Part shown: in pieces, positions 1 to 4,595 of the stretch
Layout: every line of letters starts with the position of its first letter
Position numbering within the stretch: position 1 is the first letter of the stretch
Assembly (NCBI GenBank): GCA_027364815.1
Contig: DAHXOQ010000155.1
Span: 1 to 6,823 of the forward strand
DNA length: 6,823 nucleotides
Reading direction: 5' to 3'
From: Acidobacteriaceae bacterium
GTDB taxonomy: Bacteria; Acidobacteriota; Terriglobia; Terriglobales; Acidobacteriaceae
Notes under the pieces: generated by a model
The model's input: only the letters and a program-made list of their open reading frames with translations
The model's database searches: none
What the model was told of the DNA's origin: nothing
Made by a program: the position numbers and the translations under genes

Positions 1-21
1 GAAAAGAAGGCCGGCGCGTAA
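1..21 (+). CDS. possible 3' end of a flanking gene (partial)
   Basis: Frame 1 reads Glu-Lys-Lys-Ala-Gly-Ala and then TAA. The gene would begin outside the window. The only support is that an open frame ends here and that a strong intrinsic terminator follows about 75 bases later on the same strand, as expected downstream of a plus-strand gene. Six codons are too few to name a product. If real, it is probably the chromosomal gene beside the island end. Its plus orientation contrasts with the minus-strand cargo that follows. Confidence 0.35.
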   Translation, partial: EKKAGA

Positions 22-96
22 GTGCCCGCTGACTTTCTGCACTCGATCTTAAAAATATTTCAGCGCACTGAGCCAGCAACTTATTTCCGCAAAACA

Positions 97-124
97 AATG
101 GGCGGGGAATCATCCCCGCCCATT
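97..124 (+). terminator. intrinsic terminator hairpin
   Basis: A perfect 12-base-pair stem (AATGGGCGGGGA pairing with TCCCCGCCCATT) closes a 4-base ATCA loop. The A-rich run AAAACAAA leads into it and the T-leaning CATATTTC follows. On the minus strand the hairpin is followed by TTTGTTTTG, so it could stop transcription from both sides. That would separate the plus-strand gene at the left edge from the minus-strand Sel1 gene that reads toward it. Confidence 0.8.
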
Positions 125-185
125 CATATTTCACTTACCTCAACATCAGACTAGAAAGGTTGTGCTGACTAAGTGTCGTGTCAAC

Positions 186-215
186 ATACGAATATTTCGT
201 TGCAAATAAACGTAT
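186..215. other. candidate tyrosine-recombinase core (attachment) site
   Basis: The left arm ATACGAATATTT (186-197) and the reverse complement of the right arm AAATAAACGTAT (204-215) agree at 10 of 12 positions. They flank a 6-base centre, CGTTGC (198-203). Two inverted arms of 11-13 bases around a 6-8 base crossover region is the general layout of tyrosine-recombinase core sites such as dif and lox. The site lies in gene-free DNA at the opposite side of the cargo from the recombinase operon. That it is used by these recombinases is inference. It could also be a binding site for a dimeric regulator. Confidence 0.45.
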
Positions 216-250
216 TGAGTTGTCAAATCATCACTGCGTTTTCTGGCTTG

Positions 251-298
251 TGTAAACATGCTAGGCAATTCGGTCCACTCCATCACAGGTTGTTTACA
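251..298. repeat. inverted repeat TGTAAACA / TGTTTACA
   Basis: Two perfect 8-base arms, TGTAAACA (251-258) and TGTTTACA (291-298), are separated by 32 bases in the gene-free left end. With this spacing they look more like paired protein-binding sites than an RNA hairpin. They could be accessory recombinase or excisionase arm sites near the proposed core at 186-215. No function is shown by the sequence. Confidence 0.35.
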
Positions 299-374
299 GA
301 ATTACATCCACACACCCACGAGCCAAAGGCTCATTCTCCCGACAACCGCCGGTTCCGTCAGTCCATCAGGTCCG

Positions 375-1640
375 TCATTGTGGTTTCGCCTGATGCGGTG
401 CCTCCAACCACTTCCGTACCCTCTGCTGTACGCTGGCGAGATCGGCGGGGGTCAGATGAGACGCGGTGTCGTCTCGTAACTTCGCGACCTGTTTCGGGTC
501 CAAGGCGGTCCAATTTCCAACAGCCGCTAGGACAAGCCAGAAATAAGCTTCCGTGTAATCCTGAGGCTCGCCTTGGCCCTTTACGTACATTAGCCCAAGG
601 CCATATTGAGCCGGATAATAACCCTGCTCAGCCGCCTTACGAAACCAAAGAGCAGTCTGGGTGTAGTCCTGGGACACGCCACGGCCTAGGAGGTACAAAA
701 TCCCAAGTTCGCTCTGCGCGCCAGCATCTCCCTGCTCAGCCGCCTTGCGAAACCAGCGAGCCGCCTGAGAGTCGTCTTGGGGCACGCCTTTGCCGTTGTG
801 GTAAAGCAAGCCAAGTTTAGATTGTGCCTTAACATGCCCCTGCTCTGCCGCCTTACGATACCAGTACGCTGCTTGTGCGTAATCCTGCGGCACGCTTTGG
901 CCGTAGTCATACGAACCTCCGATGATGAATTGCATCTCAGAATCGCCTTGCTGTGCCGCCTTGCGACACCGAAGTGCCGCATGAGCATGGTCCTGGGCCG
1001 CTTGAGCGTAGTCCAGCGGCCCATCCAGGCAGTACAAAGCCCGGAGGAGCACTTGCGCCTCAGCATAGCCTTCCTCTGCCGTCTCGCGAGACCACGCTGC
1101 AGCTTGCGCGATGTCCTGTGGCACACCAGGACCAAGTAGGTAGAAATACTCAAGCCTATTACGCTTGACTGTATGATATCTGGCGCTTAATTGTTCGTAT
1201 GCCGCCAGAGTAATCTCTTCCGGAAACTCAGGACCGTACTCAACCAATAGATGCTCGATTCGCATTTTCGCGGGGTTTTGGAACCACGCTATTCCGTACT
1301 TCCCAGAATTCAGGACAGATGTCGTGCGAAGAGTCGCAACGATGATCTCGCGAGTCTGTCGGTCGGCTTGCATGCATTCCGCTGCCCTTTGCCTAACCTG
1401 GGGCAATATGGCCAAAATCCGGGAGCGTAACGGCTCGTCAGAAACGTGGGCAATTTCGTCGATGTCTTCGCCCTTAAGGAAATTTACAACTTGCGCGGCG
1501 AGGGTTCTAGCCACGTTATGGTCCATTTGCGAGGAGTAAATGTTACAAAGATCCTCAGCCAAATCAATCTGTATTACGCGCAAACACATTTCATACGACC
1601 GTTCTGCTCGTTTGAGGAAAAACCGCGACAAAAGCCCCAT
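375..1640 (-). CDS. cytoplasmic Sel1-repeat (TPR-like) protein
   Basis: A 421-residue protein. Residues about 158-378 hold roughly six Sel1-like repeats of about 36 residues. The later repeats are clear, with the recurring pattern G-x-G-V-x-Q-D-Y...A...W-(F/Y)-R-K-A-A-E-Q-G. The first two are degenerate. The last repeat runs into the common YFWLVLAA ending, followed by a helical tail. Sel1 repeats form alpha-solenoids that bind other proteins, so a scaffold or sensing role is likely but the partner is unknown. Residues 1-155 match no family I recognise. There is no signal peptide or membrane segment, unlike many exported Sel1 proteins. I chose the ATG at 1640 because GGAGG (1649-1653) lies 8 bases upstream. 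A 32-residue in-frame extension to 1736 has no such support. It is the last cargo gene before the island end and follows the DUF262 gene after 157 bases. Confidence 0.88.
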   Translation of the reverse strand: MGLLSRFFLKRAERSYEMCLRVIQIDLAEDLCNIYSSQMDHNVARTLAAQVVNFLKGEDIDEIAHVSDEPLRSRILAILPQVRQRAAECMQADRQTREIIVATLRTTSVLNSGKYGIAWFQNPAKMRIEHLLVEYGPEFPEEITLAAYEQLSARYHTVKRNRLEYFYLLGPGVPQDIAQAAAWSRETAEEGYAEAQVLLRALYCLDGPLDYAQAAQDHAHAALRCRKAAQQGDSEMQFIIGGSYDYGQSVPQDYAQAAYWYRKAAEQGHVKAQSKLGLLYHNGKGVPQDDSQAARWFRKAAEQGDAGAQSELGILYLLGRGVSQDYTQTALWFRKAAEQGYYPAQYGLGLMYVKGQGEPQDYTEAYFWLVLAAVGNWTALDPKQVAKLRDDTASHLTPADLASVQQRVRKWLEAPHQAKPQ

Positions 1641-1668
1641 GTCTATGTCCTCCGTAATATTCTGAAAG

Positions 1669-1683
1669 TCGCACCAGGTGCGA
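1669..1683. promoter_or_regulatory. 15-base palindrome, candidate operator of the Sel1 gene
   Basis: TCGCACC and GGTGCGA form perfect 7-base arms around one central base. The palindrome lies between a possible minus-strand -10 box and the Sel1 ribosome binding site, just downstream of the expected start of transcription, a normal repressor position. It differs from the AGGCAATT-type sites upstream of the other cargo genes, so a different regulator would be needed. As RNA the arms could form a short stem, but the one-base loop makes that unlikely. Confidence 0.4.
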
Positions 1684-1691
1684 TGAGGATG

Positions 1692-1697
1692 ATTGTA
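1692..1697 (-). promoter_or_regulatory. possible -10 box for the Sel1 gene
   Basis: On the minus strand this reads TACAAT (5 of 6 to consensus). A weak TTGCCT lies 19 bases further upstream as a -35. A second TACAAT lies at 1708-1713. The 157-base gap between the DUF262 stop and the Sel1 start gives room for a separate promoter. The -35 match and spacing are poor, so read-through from the upstream pair remains possible. Confidence 0.3.
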
Positions 1698-1797
1698 AGC
1701 ACCGCACATTGTATGGAGGCAAGGTGCAGTAGCCATCCCTACGCATTGGGGACGAATGTCCTAAGTCTCTTTACTTGGCCAGGAGCGTAGTCTCTGT

Positions 1798-2880
1798 CTA
1801 AACCAGATGGGCGTTCACGATCTCGCGCACATACTTGGCTCGGAGCAATCTCTCCTTCTTGTTGTTGACAGCCTCTTTGGCAGCGAATGCGTAGTCGTTC
1901 GGCGGATGCTCTCCGAATTCAACCAGAGATGCCTTCACGGAAGGAATATCCAGTTTACTCAGGTCAGCATGAAACTCACACAGCGTAATCAAGAGAGTAA
2001 AAGCATTCGACTTCCCGTACCAGAATGAATCGGCACGTAATCGTAGGCGGTTGAAGAAGGCGGCTGCAAGCTCAATCTTCTTTATAATCTCGTCTTTTTC
2101 CGGAAACTTATCAGTTTTGGACTCAAGGTATCGGGTCGCGCTGTCATTCCGATTGTAGTAGTCGTCGAGGATTGTGGCCAAGACATTGAGGGTGAACATC
2201 AAGTGCACCTGACGCGATATTTCATATTTCGTAAACATTGAAGAGTCGAGTAGGAGACGCAGATATGCATTTGCGTTCTGGGACTCAGCCCATTTCGCGA
2301 ATGCGGGCGTGATGTTGGGATCGAATTCATGACGGTTTGGCGATATGCTTTCTTCTGCATCGGGGTCATCTTTTAGTTCGCCAGCGAGCAGTTTTGCCAC
2401 CAGCATGAACTCTGAAGAGCCAAATTCCGTAGACAACTTCTCGATCGCAGATAAAGCATAGAAAGTGCGATTGAGTCTCTTAAAGACCTCAATAATCTGT
2501 TCGTCCTCCTGTCTGAGATTGAGGTCGATAATAGCGATCTCATATTTGAGGAAGGCTTCCTTCGCGGTGGCTGAAAGGTCCGAGTAAGATTGTCCGTCCA
2601 CTTGAAAAGAATCAGCGAGGAACTCCTTTATGGAATTCATTCTCTGCTGCCCATCAACCAAGAAGGAGGTGCTGGACATCGAGTCTAGGTCAATGTCTCC
2701 GCGGGAAATGAAGATTTCAGGAAATGGGTAGCCGAGAAGAATCGTCTTGATGAAGTCGACCTTATGGGCAAGCCGCCAAACAAGCTTTCGCTGAAAGTAT
2801 GGAGCGAGAATGAGCTTGCCATCTTTGATCTCATTTATGAGATCAACCAAGTAGCGCGATCGTACCTTGTATTCAATCAC
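1798..2880 (-). CDS. DUF262 family protein (GmrS/SspE-N-like, no HNH domain)
   Basis: A 360-residue protein with the hallmarks of DUF262 (PF03235): P-Y-F-Q-R-K-L-V-W at 27-35, the D-G-Q-Q-R motif at 76-80, and F-K-R-L-N...L...E at about 133-147. In related proteins such as the GmrSD type IV restriction enzyme and the phosphorothioation-dependent SspE, this ParB-like domain binds or hydrolyses nucleotides and drives DNA attack. Here the C-terminal half is helical, and I see no DUF1524 HNH nuclease motif, so any nuclease would have to come from a partner. The start is GTG at 2880, sharing GTGA with the stop of the nucleotidyltransferase gene. AAAGG about 7 bases upstream serves as ribosome binding site, and the next in-frame Met is after residue 65, inside the domain. 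By eye the gene is more A+T-rich than the recombinase genes, consistent with cargo of separate origin. Confidence 0.88.
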   Translation of the reverse strand: MIEYKVRSRYLVDLINEIKDGKLILAPYFQRKLVWRLAHKVDFIKTILLGYPFPEIFISRGDIDLDSMSSTSFLVDGQQRMNSIKEFLADSFQVDGQSYSDLSATAKEAFLKYEIAIIDLNLRQEDEQIIEVFKRLNRTFYALSAIEKLSTEFGSSEFMLVAKLLAGELKDDPDAEESISPNRHEFDPNITPAFAKWAESQNANAYLRLLLDSSMFTKYEISRQVHLMFTLNVLATILDDYYNRNDSATRYLESKTDKFPEKDEIIKKIELAAAFFNRLRLRADSFWYGKSNAFTLLITLCEFHADLSKLDIPSVKASLVEFGEHPPNDYAFAAKEAVNNKKERLLRAKYVREIVNAHLV

Positions 2881-3476
2881 TTCAGAGCCTTTCTATGTTC
2901 GCGTATGACCGATGTATTTCGGACTTCGAAGAAGCATTCCGATAAATGGATACCGGCATTGATGTTATTGAACAGAACTGTGTGTTGGCTGCTGAGCCGA
3001 TTGAAGAAGCCGAACCAGCTGGATTTCTCAGGAGATTGAGGCATCATATCAGGGCGGAAGTACCCAGAACTCAAATACTCCCGAAAGCTCTTTGCCATAC
3101 TCCTACTATCCTTATCGCGAGGGAACTTAGACAAATCATAGTATCGATCTGTCATCTGGAAGACCAATTCACTGTATTTTTGAAATAAGTTAGGGCTTAT
3201 GATCGCGATATCGAGATCGGATTCTCCCGGGGAAAAGTCACGTTTGGAGGTGTAGCTGTATCCGAGTTGCGCTGAGCCAACGATTTTAATTGAGGAGAAT
3301 GATACGTCGAAGTGCTCGCGAATGGCATCGAGTATTATGAATCCGCGATCTTGGTCGTTTGAAAAGACGTAGCTGAAGTCATACAGAAACAATCGGCGGG
3401 CAATCGTCCTGTGTGCCGTCGAGTTCGCGACCATTGTACTTATCTTCAGGTCGACGCCATTCTTAAGTGTTGTCAC
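2877..3476 (-). CDS. putative polymerase-beta superfamily nucleotidyltransferase
   Basis: A 199-residue protein. Residues 64-92 match the nucleotidyltransferase signature: K-I-V-G-S at 64-68, a glycine-containing loop, then S-D-L-D-I-A-I at 86-92. G67-S68 would contact the nucleotide phosphates, and D87/D89 would bind the metal ions. The third acidic residue is not obvious; E180 or E184 in a late predicted strand are candidates. It is much shorter than the CD-NTases of CBASS (usually about 300 or more) and lacks an obvious C-terminal helical domain, so second-messenger synthesis is not assumed. It could modify RNA, protein or a small molecule. Translation is coupled to the DUF262 gene by the GTGA overlap. 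The first start is GTG at 3476 with GAGG only 4 bases upstream. ATG at 3434 is an alternative with a weaker site and would keep the whole signature. Confidence 0.7.
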   Translation of the reverse strand: MTTLKNGVDLKISTMVANSTAHRTIARRLFLYDFSYVFSNDQDRGFIILDAIREHFDVSFSSIKIVGSAQLGYSYTSKRDFSPGESDLDIAIISPNLFQKYSELVFQMTDRYYDLSKFPRDKDSRSMAKSFREYLSSGYFRPDMMPQSPEKSSWFGFFNRLSSQHTVLFNNINAGIHLSECFFEVRNTSVIREHRKALK

Positions 3477-3539
3477 TATGCCTCGAGTTCCGTCCTAGAG
3501 ATTTCATTAGGAGTGCTGAACAGCCTCTAGAATTGTGAA

Positions 3540-3550
3540 AGGCAATTATA
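3540..3550 (-). promoter_or_regulatory. promoter -10 box with overlapping AGGCAATT site
   Basis: The minus strand carries a perfect TATAAT at 3550-3545. The -35 region 17-18 bases upstream is weak (TTCAGT or TTTCAG). Transcription would start near 3538, giving a leader of about 60 bases before the nucleotidyltransferase GTG. The plus-strand word AGGCAATT (3540-3547) overlaps the box and matches half of the palindrome at the XRE start. A protein bound there would block RNA polymerase, so repression by the neighbouring XRE regulator is a reasonable inference. Confidence 0.5.
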
Positions 3551-3613
3551 AGGGGCCCTGAGATCAAACTGAAAGACAAAATGCTGTGTCAACTAGGTTT
3601 TAATTTCGCCCGT

Positions 3614-3871
3614 TTAAAACCTCCGTAGCAATTGGGAAAGACTCAGTTTGAAACCATCCGCAATCGTTTTCAGCACTCGTAAACTCGGATCCTTCTTGCC
3701 GGTTTCTATTTCCGACAGGTAACTCCGGTCAACCCCAAGCATCTCGGCCATTTCAACCTGGGTCCAGCCGCGCGCGTGCCGCAGGGCGCGGACGCGATTG
3801 CCAAGTCGTACTCGAATATCAGTGGACACCTCCAGATCATCGCGTGTACGCTGTTGTTGGTGTGTAGGCAA
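3614..3871 (-). CDS. XRE-family helix-turn-helix regulator
   Basis: An 85-residue protein that is nearly all one HTH_3/XRE DNA-binding domain (residues about 22-80). The helix-turn-helix is at about 36-58, with the typical W-T-Q-V-E-M-A-E-M-L-G-V-D-R-S-Y-L-S-E-I-E-T-G pattern split across the two helices. There is no added ligand or peptidase domain. The first possible start is TTG at 3871, because an in-frame stop lies at 3881-3883 and there is no ATG before the domain. GTG at 3829 is an alternative, but it lacks a properly spaced ribosome binding site. It is divergent from the ribbon-helix-helix gene and upstream, on the same strand, of the nucleotidyltransferase gene. It probably represses itself and that pair through AGGCAATT-type sites. 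Such regulators often guard defence modules. It could instead be the antitoxin-like member of a pair, but no toxin gene sits next to it. Confidence 0.82.
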   Translation of the reverse strand: MPTHQQQRTRDDLEVSTDIRVRLGNRVRALRHARGWTQVEMAEMLGVDRSYLSEIETGKKDPSLRVLKTIADGFKLSLSQLLRRF

Positions 3872-3880
3872 TTGCCAACA
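3855..3880. promoter_or_regulatory. nested palindrome over the XRE start, candidate operator
   Basis: A perfect 10-base palindrome, GGCAATTGCC (3867-3876), covers the TTG start codon of the XRE gene. TGTTGG (3855-3860) and CCAACA (3875-3880) form an outer inverted repeat. A weak minus-strand promoter (CTTAAT at 3885-3880, with TTGTCA at 3910-3905 and a long 19-base gap) would start transcription almost on the palindrome. XRE regulators usually bind such dyads as dimers, and the position suits repression of both divergent genes. Confidence 0.5.
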
Positions 3881-3903
3881 TTAAGCTCATGGAGGGGTCT
3901 TAC

Positions 3904-4146
3904 ATGACAACAGATGCAGGTAGCTCCATAGATGCCATCGAAGTACCGGCATCTTTACAGAGGAAGTCCAGGGAACCGAAGAAATCGATTCAATTTCATG
4001 TCCCTCTCTCATGGTGGGAAGAACTGAATGAACTGAGCCGCGAGTTCGATCAACCCGTTGTGACCTTCCTGCGTGAAGCCACCGAGGAGTGGCTTCGCAA
4101 GGCACGCAAGGTGAGACAACAATCGGCAGCCGGCGCCCGCACCTAG
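3904..4146 (+). CDS. small ribbon-helix-helix-like protein
   Basis: An 80-residue protein. After a loose, polar N-terminus (1-25), residues about 26-65 fit a ribbon-helix-helix plan. A short strand (K-K-S-I-Q-F-H-V-P) is followed by a helix (S-W-W-E-E-L-N-E-L-S-R-E-F), a turn (D-Q-P-V), and a second helix (V-T-F-L-R-E-A-T-E-E-W-L-R-K). The tail is basic. Such proteins bind DNA as dimers and act as repressors or as accessory DNA-bending factors. I chose ATG at 3904 because GGAGG (3891-3895) sits 8 bases upstream. The earlier ATG at 3889 overlaps that site. It lies between the recombinase operon and the cargo regulator, so it could control either one or act as a recombination directionality factor. 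No toxin gene adjoins it. Confidence 0.65.
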   Translation: MTTDAGSSIDAIEVPASLQRKSREPKKSIQFHVPLSWWEELNELSREFDQPVVTFLREATEEWLRKARKVRQQSAAGART

Positions 4147-4595
4147 CCACGTTTACGCCTTATAGTCGAGTGAACCAGCACAGGAGTCTGCCGGCGGTCG
4201 ATTTCTGGAAGGGGCCGATTGAGTTCGCTCTCTCCTATACCACGCACATAGGCGTTGAAGGCCCACCGCGCGAATTGTTCGAGCAGGCGTTCGTTCTCAG
4301 CGTGAAGCCGCTGATTCTCCGCTTCTAGTCGGGAGATTCGTTCAAGTGCTTTCTGGACCTGCAATGAGCCACGCACTTGTGGCTCTCCCGTCTGTAGATT
4401 CTTCTTTCGGGCCTCAAAAGCAATTCTGATACTGTCATGCTTGTGCAGCGCCTGCCGTGTGTACTTGCAATGCAGACGTGTATATATGGCATCAATAAGC
4501 AGATTCCAGGTCAGTGGACCAGACCATCCATCGAGGATACCCACAATTGTCTGGATCTCCTGATCCTTTAGATTTCTGGACCTCTTCGTTTTCAT
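4143..4595 (-). CDS. small coiled-coil accessory protein of the recombinase operon (GinD-like)
   Basis: A 150-residue protein. Residues about 12-68 look like a helical DNA-binding module, with the W-S-G-P-L-T-W-N-L-L-I-D-A-I and Y-T-R-Q-A-L-H-K-H segments. Residues about 79-112 form a coiled coil rich in Leu/Glu/Asn heptads (R-L-E-A-E-N-Q-R-L...E-N-E-R-L-L). A conserved-looking R-W-A-F-N-A-Y segment follows at 110-116. Small helical proteins of this kind close multi-recombinase operons: TnpC in Tn554-like elements and GinD in GInt islands, where the fourth gene is reported as needed for recombination. Its ATG overlaps the recombinase stop as TGATG, with GGAG about 7 bases upstream, so it is translationally coupled. 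The GinD assignment rests on context and remembered family features, not on a search. Its stop codon shares CTAG with the convergent gene. Confidence 0.72.
   Translation of the reverse strand: MKTKRSRNLKDQEIQTIVGILDGWSGPLTWNLLIDAIYTRLHCKYTRQALHKHDSIRIAFEARKKNLQTGEPQVRGSLQVQKALERISRLEAENQRLHAENERLLEQFARWAFNAYVRGIGESELNRPLPEIDRRQTPVLVHSTIRRKRG

Larger units (their letters stand above)
125..374. other. gene-free AT-leaning stretch, candidate island end
   Basis: About 250 bases with no convincing gene on either strand. Open frames here are antisense extensions of the Sel1 gene or lack ribosome binding sites. The stretch contains a dyad at 186-215, an inverted repeat TGTAAACA/TGTTTACA at 251-298, the word AGGCAATT at 263-270, and two small hairpins downstream of the Sel1 stop (GAGCC-AAA-GGCTC at 320-332 and AACCG-C-CGGTT at 344-354). 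Neither small hairpin has a T tract on the minus strand, so they are weak terminator candidates. Lying between a host-type terminator and the last cargo gene, it fits the short AT-rich 3' end described for GInt islands. The exact boundary is not visible. Confidence 0.5.

Noticed and set aside
320..354. Two small hairpins as the Sel1 terminator
   Set aside because: The stems are only 5 base pairs and neither is followed by a T tract on the minus strand. The strong hairpin at 97-124 is a better end point.
173..820. A 215-residue plus-strand open frame
   Set aside because: It is mostly antisense to the Sel1 repeats, has a low-complexity Pro/Arg/Ser-rich product and no ribosome binding site.
686..1153. 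Tandem DNA repeats that might suggest a CRISPR-like or satellite array
   Set aside because: The roughly 108-base periodicity is the coding imprint of 36-residue Sel1 repeats. There are no conserved short repeats with unique spacers.
1641..1736. N-terminal extension of the Sel1 protein by 32 residues
   Set aside because: The internal ATG at 1640 has a well-spaced GGAGG, and the extension covers the likely promoter and a 15-base palindrome.
3495..3530. Inverted repeat CTAGAG/CTCTAG in the nucleotidyltransferase leader
   Set aside because: The arms are only 6 bases with a 24-base spacer, which is within chance for this length of sequence.
3837..3881. A 14-codon leader-like open frame on the minus strand, starting at ATG 3881 and overlapping the XRE start
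   Set aside because: It has no ribosome binding site, and its composition is explained by overlap with the XRE reading frame.
3614..4146. XRE plus ribbon-helix-helix genes as a toxin-antitoxin pair
   Set aside because: Both look like DNA-binding proteins, they are divergent rather than co-transcribed, and no toxin-like gene adjoins.
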